From JAVBOP01 sp031550405 (GTDB lineage Bacteria; Bacteroidota; Ignavibacteria; Kapaibacteriales; UBA2268), in assembly GCA_031550405.1 (NCBI GenBank), contig JAVBOP010000154.1:1-50273 (forward strand): 50,273 nucleotides of DNA. Reading direction: 5' to 3'. The notes below the pieces were generated by a model. That model was not told where the DNA came from, did not search any database, and was given only the letters and a program-made list of their open reading frames with translations. Both the position numbers and the translations under genes were made by a program. This document shows, piece after piece, positions 7,092 to 15,719 of this stretch. Position 1 is the stretch's first letter. The number at the start of each line of letters is the position of its first letter.

Positions 7092-8063
7092 ATGATTTCC
7101 ATACTAATTACAGGTGGCGCAGGCTTTATTGGCAGCAATTTCATTAGCTGCATGCAAAAAAAATACCGCAATTGCAAAATTATTAATTTGGATAAACTGA
7201 CTTATGCGGGCAATCTAAATAATTTATCTGGCGTAATTTCTGATAATTATTATTTTATTCAAGGCGATATAGCAGACACTAAACTTGTAAATAATATTCT
7301 TGAAACGCATAATCCTTCAATAATAGTTAATTTCGCTGCCGAATCGCACGTAGACAAATCTATTGCCAATCCTGAAGATTTTATCCAAACGAATATCGTT
7401 GGCACTGCAAACTTACTGTATGTTGCGAAAAATCATTGGGATAAGGTTGGATATAAAAATAAGCTTTTTTTTCAAATATCGACTGACGAGGTTTACGGTT
7501 CGCTTCCAGAAGATCAACCTAATTTAAAATTTAGAGAAGAAACCCCGCTATCGCCGCATAGCCCTTATGCCGCTTCAAAAGCCAGTGCAGACATGCTTGT
7601 CCAGACATATCACGACACTTACGGCTTTCCGACGCTGATTTCCCGTTGCTCAAATAATTTTGGACCCAATCAATATCCTGAAAAACTTATTCCGGTTATC
7701 ATATTGAATGCGATAAAAAACAAGCCGATCCCCATTTATGGCGACGGCAAAAATATACGCGATTGGATATTTGTCGAAGATCATTGTAACGCTATTCTAC
7801 AGCTGATAGATAGCGGGATGCGAGGCACTGTTTTTAATATTGGCGGTAACTGCGAAATAAAAAATATTGACATTGTCCGCTTTATTCTTGACGCATTGGA
7901 CAAGCCGCATTCGCTTATTCAGCATGTCGAAGACAGATTGGGGCACGATCGCCGCTATGCGGTTGACACAACAAAAATCGAAAGTTTATTCAAGTTCCAT
8001 CCTTCTCCATTCGAGCAAAATATGCTTGCAACAATAGACTGGTACAGGAAAACATACGCATAG
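7092..8063 (+). CDS. rfbB: dTDP-glucose 4,6-dehydratase
   Basis: This enzyme converts dTDP-glucose to dTDP-4-keto-6-deoxyglucose, the second step of dTDP-rhamnose synthesis for surface sugars. The 323 residues form an extended short-chain dehydrogenase fold: the NAD-binding GGAGFIGS at 8-15, the catalytic STDEVYG near 129-135, and the Tyr158-x-x-x-Lys162 pair in YAASK. The motif RCSNNFGPNQYPEKLIP and the 'DWIFVEDHC' stretch are typical of RmlB. It is slightly short compared with the usual 340-360. The start ATG at 7092 has no clear Shine-Dalgarno sequence. The other rml genes are not in the window. Confidence 0.93.
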   Translation: MISILITGGAGFIGSNFISCMQKKYRNCKIINLDKLTYAGNLNNLSGVISDNYYFIQGDIADTKLVNNILETHNPSIIVNFAAESHVDKSIANPEDFIQTNIVGTANLLYVAKNHWDKVGYKNKLFFQISTDEVYGSLPEDQPNLKFREETPLSPHSPYAASKASADMLVQTYHDTYGFPTLISRCSNNFGPNQYPEKLIPVIILNAIKNKPIPIYGDGKNIRDWIFVEDHCNAILQLIDSGMRGTVFNIGGNCEIKNIDIVRFILDALDKPHSLIQHVEDRLGHDRRYAVDTTKIESLFKFHPSPFEQNMLATIDWYRKTYA

Positions 8064-8064
8064 A

Positions 8065-8086
8065 TTTATGAATATTTTTTAATAAA
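8065..8086 (+). repeat. TTTATGAA palindrome, one arm degenerate
   Basis: TTTATGAA, TATTTT, TTAATAAA, starting two bases after the rfbB stop codon. Confidence 0.65.
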
Positions 8087-8101
8087 TGTTACTGTTTGCT
8101 T

Positions 8102-8133
8102 GTTGTTTTACTCAGCAAAAATATGTATTTTTG
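8102..8133 (+). promoter_or_regulatory. Probable promoter of the DoxX/MauE-comF pair
   Basis: TATTTTTG at 8126-8133 is preceded after 20 bases by GTTG (8102-8105), a one-base variant of TTTG. It lies 30 bases before the chosen ATG at 8164 and argues against a longer reading from 8086. Confidence 0.55.
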
Positions 8134-8163
8134 CAAATCATAATTATTTTGAGGCATATAAAT

Positions 8164-8637
8164 ATGATAGATATAAGTAAGATTCTTGAAAATAAATACT
8201 TGCAACTTTCTGCGAGAATAATCGTGGCATTAGTATTTATTGTTTTTGGAATGAGCAAAATTGCGGAACCCGCTCAATTTGCGAAAGATATAAATAATTA
8301 TGGCATGCTTCCGTACCAGCTGACTAATCTCGCTGCGATTATTTTGCCGTGGATTGAGCTCATTTCCGGCTTGCTTTTGCTGCTTGGCGTTCGCCTCAAA
8401 ACCAATGCGCTGCTCATTGCCGCCATGCTGATTATTTTCAATATTGCTGTTGCTACGGCTTGGGCGCGGGGATTGGATATCCATTGCGGCTGCTATTCTG
8501 ATGTTGCCGAACAAACCGTTGGCTGGCAAAAACTGGTTGAAAATTTTGGATTGCTTATACTTTTGCTTATAATTTATTTCTTTAAAAATAATGCACTTAC
8601 ATTAGAAGCTCTGGCTTTAAAGCATGAAAATTCCTAA
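8164..8637 (+). CDS. DoxX/MauE-family membrane protein
   Basis: A 157-residue inner-membrane protein with four hydrophobic helices, in the DoxX/MauE superfamily. MauE members help form disulphides or quinone-linked redox steps, often beside thioredoxin-like proteins. The short loop HCGCYSD before the last helix holds a Cys-x-Cys pair that fits the MauE-type redox role. The ATG at 8164 is chosen because GAGG lies about ten bases upstream and a promoter octamer (8126-8133) sits inside any longer reading. The last 14 bases overlap comF, so the two genes are probably co-transcribed. The precise redox partner is unknown; a TlpA-type thioredoxin lies 3 kb away. Confidence 0.85.
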   Translation: MIDISKILENKYLQLSARIIVALVFIVFGMSKIAEPAQFAKDINNYGMLPYQLTNLAAIILPWIELISGLLLLLGVRLKTNALLIAAMLIIFNIAVATAWARGLDIHCGCYSDVAEQTVGWQKLVENFGLLILLLIIYFFKNNALTLEALALKHENS

Positions 8638-9322
8638 ATTGATTTTCGATTTTATTTTTCCAAATGTATGTTTTTCTTGCAGAAATAAAATTATAAACGC
8701 TGAGAAAAATATTGCGCTAAGCTATTGTTGCGACGGATGCTTAAGCTCATTTCCTCTGGCTCCGCCGCCTGATAAAATAATAAATCAGCTCATCACTTTT
8801 TTTGAAAACGACGAAATTGCCATTTCTAATGCAGCTGCTCTTTTTGCAGCAGACAATGAATTTATATTCATAAATCTTGTTTATCAATTGAAATATCATG
8901 GGTTTACAAAAATCGGAAAAGAGTTTGGAATATTGCTCGGCAAACTTTTGAGGGATTATGGACTGAACGATTATGATTTTATACTTCCTGTGCCGATACA
9001 TCCAGCGCGCAGGCGGGAGCGAGGGTATAATCAGGCGGAATCCATAGCGGAGGGCGTAGGTGAAATTTTGGGAATTAAAGTTAAAAATAATTTAATAAAG
9101 CGAACCAAATACACCACAAGTCAAACCAGATTTTCCGCTGTTGAGCGTTCAAATAATATCAAAGATGTTTTCAAAATTAATCCGGAATGCAGTGTTGTAA
9201 ATTCGAGTATCTTGCTGATAGATGATGTACTTACAACTGGCTCAACATTAAACTCCTGTGCAACAGTTCTGCTTGAAAACAAAGCTCGAAAAGTCGATGC
9301 CGCCGCCTTGCTCAAAGCATAA
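8624..9322 (+). CDS. ComF-family phosphoribosyltransferase-like protein
   Basis: The 232 residues match the ComF family, needed for DNA uptake in naturally competent bacteria but present in many others too. An N-terminal zinc-ribbon-like part has Cys16-x-x-Cys19 and Cys35/36-x-x-Cys39. The C-terminal half is a phosphoribosyltransferase fold with PVPIHPARRRERGYNQAE and the PRPP-binding loop LLIDDVLTTGSTL (about 197-209). The start overlaps the upstream membrane protein gene by 14 bases. No other competence gene is in the window, so its role in uptake is only inferred from the family. Confidence 0.9.
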   Translation: MKIPKLIFDFIFPNVCFSCRNKIINAEKNIALSYCCDGCLSSFPLAPPPDKIINQLITFFENDEIAISNAAALFAADNEFIFINLVYQLKYHGFTKIGKEFGILLGKLLRDYGLNDYDFILPVPIHPARRRERGYNQAESIAEGVGEILGIKVKNNLIKRTKYTTSQTRFSAVERSNNIKDVFKINPECSVVNSSILLIDDVLTTGSTLNSCATVLLENKARKVDAAALLKA

Positions 9323-9363
9323 AATTGAAGAAAACATAGAACTATTGTCAACAATATTCATCA

Positions 9364-10473
9364 TTAGCTATTGGGGTTGGAACTGCTATCAGGCTGGCTT
9401 TGTTCGCTTGGATGATTTTTTTTGTCATGTTCGGCTTTTTCTTTGGCTTCCTGGGCTGCCTTTTTCCTGCGCTGCTCGTTGAAATCAAATGTCTCTATCA
9501 ATGTAACGCCTTCGCGGATAATACCTCGATCCCGCAAAACCTGCTGTGCCATAACATACCGCTTCCTGTTTGGCAAAACCCCGCGCGAAGACTTGGGAAT
9601 TTGCTCGAAAGGTATGAGTGCCTCCTCAACCTCCATAGGCTTATCGGGCAGTTCAACATAATATGATTTATTCGATGCCAAGTCGAGCCATGGACCGCCC
9701 GTTTTTCGGGTATAATCAAACATATTCAATATAATCAAAGGAGTTCCAGACATAAATACATATTCATTCTTTTCATTTAATCGGGCTTTTTCACCCCAAC
9801 TAAAAATCCACTGGGCATCATCATCAAATTGCCTCACACAGGAGTGCGAAACAGGACGCCCCGGCATAGCGAATTGATGCATGGCATTACCCGCATATTG
9901 ATGAAAATTGAAGGTGTACGGCATAACCCAGTTGCTATCAAGAGAGGATAAACGCAAACGCTGCTTCCATGCTAAAGCATATCTGCCCGGAAAAGTAGGA
10001 GTGCGTTCTTTGCCGGTATTGGCAGCGGCAAACCTCACCAGCTTGCCATATTCATAACATGCGTATGCCTGCATGGCATTGCAAATAATGATAACTTTGG
10101 GAATATCCTGCGCCCCTTTGTATTCATCGGGAAATATCGAATATGCCCGTATGTCATTAATCACAGAATCGGGAACGATGACTGACTGACCGACTCGAAA
10201 GAACTGCAATTCCTTGCGATTTAAAGTTCGCAATGTCTTGAGGTAGGCAGCATTCAGCGGCGTATCCTTATATTTATTTATAAGTTGAGTACGTGTTTCA
10301 ACATCCGTTATTGAAACAAGATTATATTTAATTTCAGGGTAATTGAGTGAAAATGGCTGTTCTTTCTTTTCGCTAACCTTCGCTTTTGTTTGAGTTTGTA
10401 TTGGTTTATTGTCATTGGAAGAGTTGCAGGCGATAAAACATGCACAAGTAAATATAATAACAGCAAGCTTCAT
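9364..10473 (-). CDS. Lipoprotein L,D-transpeptidase (YkuD domain)
   Basis: L,D-transpeptidases make non-classical crosslinks in peptidoglycan or attach proteins to it, acting in the periplasm. The 369 residues begin with a lipoprotein signal (lipobox FIAC, Cys16). A LysM-like stretch (about 80-101, ending VGQSVIVPD) is followed by the YkuD catalytic domain (about 125-255): His199 in MHQFAMPGRP, then Ser209-His-Ser-Cys212-Val-Arg214, where most family members have SHGCVR. The nucleophile and Arg are kept. The last 45 residues are a highly charged Lys/Glu/Ala helix and a Ser/Pro tail, possibly wall-contacting. Start ATG at 10473. It is a single gene, convergent with comF. Confidence 0.87.
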   Translation of the reverse strand: MKLAVIIFTCACFIACNSSNDNKPIQTQTKAKVSEKKEQPFSLNYPEIKYNLVSITDVETRTQLINKYKDTPLNAAYLKTLRTLNRKELQFFRVGQSVIVPDSVINDIRAYSIFPDEYKGAQDIPKVIIICNAMQAYACYEYGKLVRFAAANTGKERTPTFPGRYALAWKQRLRLSSLDSNWVMPYTFNFHQYAGNAMHQFAMPGRPVSHSCVRQFDDDAQWIFSWGEKARLNEKNEYVFMSGTPLIILNMFDYTRKTGGPWLDLASNKSYYVELPDKPMEVEEALIPFEQIPKSSRGVLPNRKRYVMAQQVLRDRGIIREGVTLIETFDFNEQRRKKAAQEAKEKAEHDKKNHPSEQSQPDSSSNPNS

Positions 10474-10646
10474 ATTTAAGCAATTGATTTTAAATCAGTT
10501 AAGATTATGGCACATTGTTTATGGATTTTTTGGGAAGGCATACCCCTGCAAATTATTTACCATTAACTGTTTAAAAATATTTTATTTTTAACTTTGTATA
10601 GCTTAATTTGCAATCCTAATTTTTCAGCCTTCAGCAAAAGCCCAAA

Positions 10647-11387
10647 TTATTGTTTTATGAACTGAAATGATGAGGCTTTTTCGCCTGCTTTGACTAAATA
10701 GCCGAAATAATAACCTGAAATTAAATCAGCTGTGTTTACTGAAATATTGTTCGAAGTATTTATATTTTGCGATAAAACTAATTTGCCTGATAAATCATAA
10801 ATTTCGACAGCTTCACAATTTTCAATTTCTGAATAAATATTCATAAAACTGATAGAAGGATTCGGAGAAACTCTGGCATTCGGCAGATCAGATAGCTTGA
10901 TAGAACCATTATTAAAATCCCAAGTTGCTGTAAACCGTACAAAATCAGTCTCGTCAATCTCATTATCAACCAGCTTATAAATTGATACCAACAGAGTGTC
11001 CTTGCCTTCTATCATGCTGCTTACCATTGAAATGTAAGACGTACCGTAAGTAGTGGAAGCACCCGGCGCAAGCTCATAATCCAAAACGAGTTCACTGTTC
11101 GTACTGTTCATATTTGCACACGAACCTATGCAACAGCTTGCAATATGCCCATTAGTCATATATTGATTGGATATAACAATCCGAATCGCGGTGCTGGAAA
11201 ACAACTTGTTGGTTATAATAAACTTAGCTTTAAGCTCATCTTCGGCATAAAATATATAATCTCCTGCCTTATGAGCGTCAAGCCCTTCTATTTTCAGGGA
11301 AGTTGATTCTAACATATCTTCTTCTGCGCGGACAAAATTAAAAGCTGTTAAAGATAATGCTATTATGAGAATAAGTATTTTTTTCAT
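10647..11387 (-). CDS. Secreted protein with type IX sorting domain
   Basis: A 246-residue exported protein. It starts with a clear Sec signal peptide (MKKILILIIALSLTAFNFVRA). The middle (about 25-165) is a beta-rich domain of unknown function with several Cys, including CCIGSC. The last 80 residues match the type A type IX secretion sorting domain: VSPNPS, then EIYDLSGKLV, a Gly-Tyr-Tyr turn and a final beta strand ending in FQFIKQ. This domain directs crossing of the outer membrane and is then usually cut off. A good AAGGAG sequence precedes the ATG at 11387. It diverges from the TlpA gene across a gap of 98 bases. The cargo's function is unknown. Confidence 0.85.
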   Translation of the reverse strand: MKKILILIIALSLTAFNFVRAEEDMLESTSLKIEGLDAHKAGDYIFYAEDELKAKFIITNKLFSSTAIRIVISNQYMTNGHIASCCIGSCANMNSTNSELVLDYELAPGASTTYGTSYISMVSSMIEGKDTLLVSIYKLVDNEIDETDFVRFTATWDFNNGSIKLSDLPNARVSPNPSISFMNIYSEIENCEAVEIYDLSGKLVLSQNINTSNNISVNTADLISGYYFGYLVKAGEKASSFQFIKQ

Positions 11388-11485
11388 AAAAAACTCCTTC
11401 GTATGAATTAATTATTGTGTTTATTACACGTAAATTTATTATGTTTGAAAATCAATGTAACACAAAAATAATAAGGATTTTTCAC

Positions 11486-11995
11486 ATGAAAAAGATTTTT
11501 CTGCTAATATCTGTACTTTTATTCACAAACGCAATTTTTGCTCAGCAGGAAGCAAAAACTATTCCCAACGTAAAAATTAAAGACATTGCTGGAAAAGCGG
11601 TAAATACAGCGGATTTCGATAACAACGGCAAGCCAATAGTGATAAGTTTTTGGGCTACTTGGTGCAAGCCATGTTTAGATGAACTCAATACGATAAGCGA
11701 GATTTATGATGATTGGCAAGCTGAAACAGGCGTGAAACTAATAGCGATTTCGATTGATGATACCCGCAATAGCAAGCGTGTAGCTCCATTTGTGAAAGCA
11801 AGGGAATGGAATTATGAGGTTTATTTAGATGAAAATAGCGATTTCAAGCGTGCAATGGGCATAAATAATCCGCCGCATACAATATTGTTGGATGGCAATA
11901 AAAATGTTGTTTACGAGCATAACGGTTTTGCTGCCGGAAATGAAATAGAGTTGTATGAAAAAATAAAAGAAGCAGCTAACAAGCCCAAAGAATAA
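11486..11995 (+). CDS. TlpA-like thioredoxin, exported
   Basis: A 169-residue periplasmic thiol-disulphide oxidoreductase of the TlpA/ResA type. A signal peptide (about 1-19, ending IFAQ) leads into a thioredoxin fold with the active site Cys60-Lys-Pro-Cys63 in SFWATWCKPC. The cis-proline motif is NNPPHTILLD. Such proteins keep periplasmic cysteines reduced, for example for cytochrome c assembly. The ATG at 11486 is chosen because AAGGA lies eight bases upstream and the signal peptide begins there; a longer reading from 11417 adds residues without signal character. A strong terminator follows (12013-12047). Substrate is unknown. Confidence 0.9.
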   Translation: MKKIFLLISVLLFTNAIFAQQEAKTIPNVKIKDIAGKAVNTADFDNNGKPIVISFWATWCKPCLDELNTISEIYDDWQAETGVKLIAISIDDTRNSKRVAPFVKAREWNYEVYLDENSDFKRAMGINNPPHTILLDGNKNVVYEHNGFAAGNEIELYEKIKEAANKPKE

Positions 11996-12012
11996 GGAAA
12001 TAAAGTGATAGC

Positions 12013-12047
12013 AAAGCGGTTTCCCTATGCAGGAAATCGCTTTTTTT
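12013..12047 (+). terminator. Terminator of the TlpA-like gene
   Basis: A 12-base-pair stem (12013-12024 with 12032-12043, one G-T wobble) is followed by a T-run. It begins 17 bases after the stop codon. Confidence 0.85.
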
Positions 12048-12157
12048 GTTTGTATGGAATCATTTAAAAATAAACAATACTTTATACTGGCGCAGACGAA
12101 ACTGTTGGCGCTATGGATTTAATGATTTAACGCACAATATTTCTTAAATTTGCATAT

Positions 12158-15100
12158 ATGAATCATGCACACCTGCTTAAGACTTTTGAAAATCTCCCGT
12201 TCGTTAATAGAAGTGTAGAATTATTAAAAAAAAATCATAATTGCAATGTAAAAATGCTGTATGGAGCTGCCAAGTCATTATATATCTCAGCAATAGCACA
12301 AAGGACACAATATAAGTTTCTGGTTCTTGCTCCGAACAGTGAAAATGCAGCTAACCTGTTTGATGACATGCAGTTGCTTATGCCGCAGCATAACACGTGG
12401 TACTTTGAACCCGGCAAAAAGCAAAGCAGCGTTAAAATTAGCAACGACCCGCATATAGCCGAGCTTATCGACCGCGTGGCAAAATTTCAGAATGAAGCAA
12501 GCGCTGTGGCGGTTTGCACGCCTGAAATCCTGCAAATGCAAATCCCCAATCCCGATATTGTTCATCAGCATGCCTGTACGCTTGGCAAGAGTCAAGTTGT
12601 TGATATTCAAGAACTTGCAACGCAATTGTCATTGAATGGATTTCAGAAGGAACAGTATGTCTCGCGTCAGGGCGAATATGCCGTTCGCGGCGGAATTGTG
12701 GACATTTTTGCTCCCAGTATGCAGCTGCCTGTACGCATTGAATTTTGGGACGACAGCATTGATTCTATCCGCTTTTTCGACAGTTTAACCCAGCGCAGCC
12801 TTGAGGAGCTTGATAGCATTGATTTTATAAATTCGATGTTCGTGAGCGAGGAAATTGCATCTTCGACGGTGTTTAACTATATCACGCAGGATACGGTTTT
12901 TATTATTGATGAGCCGCAATCTATCGACTTTTCGCAGGAATCTCTTCGACCTGTTTCAAACTTTAAGTGCATCAATATCAACTCGTTAGGCAATGCTGAC
13001 ATTGAGCTTTCATGCACGCCGCAGCCAAGCATGCACGCCTCTGTGCAGAGATTTGCAATGGAACTTGATAAGAATATAAAGCTGAATATTGGCACATATA
13101 TAGCGGCGGATGGCGAGATACATCTTAATAGATTAAAGGATTTAGTCGAAAACACATTGGATGTTGATGATGGAATTATGAATAAAAATTCATCAATGTT
13201 CGATATGGAGCAATTCGATTTGAAGGAGATTAGGTTCGATATAAATGAGGTGCATTGGCTTGCAAGCTCGCTCAGCACTGGCTTTGTGCTGCCGGAGTAT
13301 CAGTTGGCATATTTTGTTGAGAATGAAATATTTGCCCGCCATAGAAATATTAAATCTGACAAGTCAAAAACAGCTAAGGGCATTACATTAAAAGAGCTTA
13401 AGCAGCTGCATACAGGCGACTACATAGTGCATGAAGACAAGGGTATCGGCAAATTCGACGGCTTCCAATCCATTGAAATTGCCGGCAGCAAACAGGATTG
13501 CCTGCGCATGGTATTTGCCGACGACGATGTGCTCTATGTCCATTTAAATTACATACATAAGGTGCAAAAATTCTCTGCAGCCGATGGCACTGTGCCGCGC
13601 CTGTCGAAGCTCGGTTCTACCGAATGGCTGCGCAAAAAAGACAGAACCAAGCGCAAGCTCAAGGATATTGCACGCGAACTTATTGCCTTATATGCCCAGC
13701 GGCAAATGCAGAAAGGGTTTGCCTTTCCGCCTGACGGCTCGTGGCAGAAAGAGTTTGAGGCGGCGTTCATATATGAGGATACTATTGACCAAGCCAAGAC
13801 CACGCAGGAGGTTAAGCGGGATATGGAGGCTGATATGCACATGGACAGGCTGGTTTGCGGCGATGTCGGCTTTGGCAAGACGGAGATTGCAATCCGTGCC
13901 GCATTCAAGGCTGCCACCGCTGGCAAGCAGACCGCTGTGCTTGTGCCAACAACTATCCTTGCCCAGCAGCATTATTTCTCATTTTCGGAGCGTATCGGGC
14001 GCTATCCAGTCAAGGTTGATGTTTTGTCCCGCTTTCGCAGCCGTAACGATCAAAAGCAAATATTAGAAAAATTAAAAGAAGGCAAGATAGACATACTTAT
14101 CGGCACGCACAGAATATTAAGTAAGGATATTGATTTTAAAGACTTAGGGCTGTTAGTTGTTGATGAAGAGCATAGATTCGGCGTCGGTGCAAAAGAAAAG
14201 CTGCGGCAGATAAAAAACAATGTTGATACGCTGACACTGACTGCAACGCCGATACCCCGCACGCTGAATTTTTCGCTTATGGGCGCCCGGGACTTGAGTC
14301 AGATTGAGACGCCGCCACGCAACCGGCTGCCTGTTATCACAGAAATAAATGAATGGCAGGACAGCTTCGTATGCGAGAGGATATTGGAGGAAATTCGGCG
14401 CGGAGGACAGGTTTTCCTCGTAAACGATAAGATTCATGGATTGGATAAAATCGCCCGGGACTTGCAAATGGAGATGCCAGCCATACGCTTTGCAGAGGTT
14501 CACGGGCAAATGCCTGCGAATTTTATCGAAGATATAATGGACAAGTTTATTAACAGGAAATTCGACGTCCTGCTTGCAACGAAGATAATCGAGTCCGGCA
14601 TTGACATCCCGAATGCAAATACCATCATTATCAATAATGCGCAGAATTTCGGGCTTGCCGAGCTGTATCAGTTGCGTGGACGCGTTGGGCGCAGCAATAT
14701 TCAGGCATATTGTTACCTGCTTGTACCCAATGCCTCGCATCTGCCTGCAAAGGCATTGAAGCGCTTGCTTGCAATTGAGGAATTTACGGATTTGGGCAGC
14801 GGTTTGCAGCTTGCCATGCGCGATATGGAGATACGCGGTGCCGGTGCGCTGCTGGGCGCTGAACAGAGCGGATTTATATCCGAAATTGGTTTTGATTTAT
14901 ATCAAAAAGTGCTGGCAGAAGCAGTTATGGAGCTGAAGAAGAACGAGTTTGCCGATATTTTCCGCAAGAATGATGACGAGCCGGATCTGCCCGATTTTAA
15001 TAATGACGATATTATGATAGAGACGGACACCGATGCGTATTTTCCACCAAACTATGTTGAAGATGATACAGAGCGGTTCAGCTATTATAAGGCATTATTT

Positions 15101-15463
15101 GAAATTACGACGAATAATGAATTAAAATTCATAATTACTGAATTAGAAGACAAATATGGCAAAATGCCTGAAGAAGCGCGCGAGTTGCTGTTTATTGTCA
15201 GATTGCGCATAGCGGCGCTAAACACAGGATTTGTGCGGGTTACAGTGAAAGAAGACGGCATGTCGCTGGAATTTCCGCCTCAGGAAAACAAGGAATATTA
15301 CGATAAAATATTCCCTGTTGTTCTGGAGTGTGCGCAGGCTTTTGAAGGCATGCAGCTCTTACAAATTAAAAATAAATTAACTTTAAAATGCGATATCGAG
15401 CGCCGTTCCGACGTAATTGATTTCTTATGGAAAATAAAGAAAACAATAGAAATGAGCTTCTAA
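12158..15463 (+). CDS. mfd: Transcription-repair coupling factor Mfd
   Basis: Mfd removes RNA polymerase stalled at DNA damage and recruits UvrA for repair. The 1101 residues show the full family order: a UvrB-like N-terminal part (about 1-300), a CarD-like RNA polymerase interaction domain (about 425-500, TGDYIVHEDKGIGKFDGFQS), then the RecG-type helicase with GDVGFGKTE (about 567-575) and the DEEH box (about 668-671), and the C-terminal TRCF domain. A TTTATGAA-type palindrome (13175-13196) lies inside the gene in the linker before the CarD-like part, read as IMNKNSSM. A TAAATTTG element ends only five bases before the ATG, so the transcript may be leaderless. No Shine-Dalgarno sequence is seen. 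Confidence 0.96.
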   Translation: MNHAHLLKTFENLPFVNRSVELLKKNHNCNVKMLYGAAKSLYISAIAQRTQYKFLVLAPNSENAANLFDDMQLLMPQHNTWYFEPGKKQSSVKISNDPHIAELIDRVAKFQNEASAVAVCTPEILQMQIPNPDIVHQHACTLGKSQVVDIQELATQLSLNGFQKEQYVSRQGEYAVRGGIVDIFAPSMQLPVRIEFWDDSIDSIRFFDSLTQRSLEELDSIDFINSMFVSEEIASSTVFNYITQDTVFIIDEPQSIDFSQESLRPVSNFKCININSLGNADIELSCTPQPSMHASVQRFAMELDKNIKLNIGTYIAADGEIHLNRLKDLVENTLDVDDGIMNKNSSMFDMEQFDLKEIRFDINEVHWLASSLSTGFVLPEYQLAYFVENEIFARHRNIKSDKSKTAKGITLKELKQLHTGDYIVHEDKGIGKFDGFQSIEIAGSKQDCLRMVFADDDVLYVHLNYIHKVQKFSAADGTVPRLSKLGSTEWLRKKDRTKRKLKDIARELIALYAQRQMQKGFAFPPDGSWQKEFEAAFIYEDTIDQAKTTQEVKRDMEADMHMDRLVCGDVGFGKTEIAIRAAFKAATAGKQTAVLVPTTILAQQHYFSFSERIGRYPVKVDVLSRFRSRNDQKQILEKLKEGKIDILIGTHRILSKDIDFKDLGLLVVDEEHRFGVGAKEKLRQIKNNVDTLTLTATPIPRTLNFSLMGARDLSQIETPPRNRLPVITEINEWQDSFVCERILEEIRRGGQVFLVNDKIHGLDKIARDLQMEMPAIRFAEVHGQMPANFIEDIMDKFINRKFDVLLATKIIESGIDIPNANTIIINNAQNFGLAELYQLRGRVGRSNIQAYCYLLVPNASHLPAKALKRLLAIEEFTDLGSGLQLAMRDMEIRGAGALLGAEQSGFISEIGFDLYQKVLAEAVMELKKNEFADIFRKNDDEPDLPDFNNDDIMIETDTDAYFPPNYVEDDTERFSYYKALFEITTNNELKFIITELEDKYGKMPEEARELLFIVRLRIAALNTGFVRVTVKEDGMSLEFPPQENKEYYDKIFPVVLECAQAFEGMQLLQIKNKLTLKCDIERRSDVIDFLWKIKKTIEMSF
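13175..13196 (+). repeat. Palindrome copy inside mfd
   Basis: ATTATGAA, TAAAAA, TTCATCAA. It shares 22 consecutive identical bases with the copy inside the TonB receptor gene (43764-43785). Here it is read as Ile-Met-Asn-Lys-Asn-Ser-Ser. Confidence 0.6.
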
Positions 15464-15497
15464 TACCCAACAGTTGTCAACTTTCAGTTTAATGAGT

Positions 15498-15545
15498 AAT
15501 ACAAAAAACACCCCGCTGCTGCGCAGCACCCCTCTACAAGAGGGG
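15498..15545. repeat. Dispersed CACCCC repeat with two hairpins
   Basis: The 5' part (AATACAAAAAACACCCCG) recurs with one added base at 29842-29860. It is followed here by GCTGCGCAGC and a CCCCTC/GAGGGG hairpin with a five-base loop. It lies between the convergent ends of mfd and the 1150-residue gene. Such GC-rich hairpin repeats are common intergenic elements; no coding role is seen. Confidence 0.5.
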
Positions 15546-15719
15546 AATTATGTAACCGTCAATATTTACATGATGTTATACATTCCCCTTCCCTGACGGA
15601 GTAGGCTATGAGTAAGCATTAATCCACAGGATTAATTAACGTATCTTGATAATTGTTATGTATAAAGTTATGATTTATAAAGCGATTGACTTATATGCTC
15701 CTCAAAAAAACATATATCG

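Noticed and set aside
13584..14066. 160-codon frame inside mfd
   Set aside because: It is an alternative frame within the best-conserved helicase part of mfd.
13400..15000. GC-richer middle of mfd as a sign of gene transfer
   Set aside because: The rise follows conserved helicase motifs and similar composition is seen in the PBP2 and ClC genes; no break in the gene is visible.
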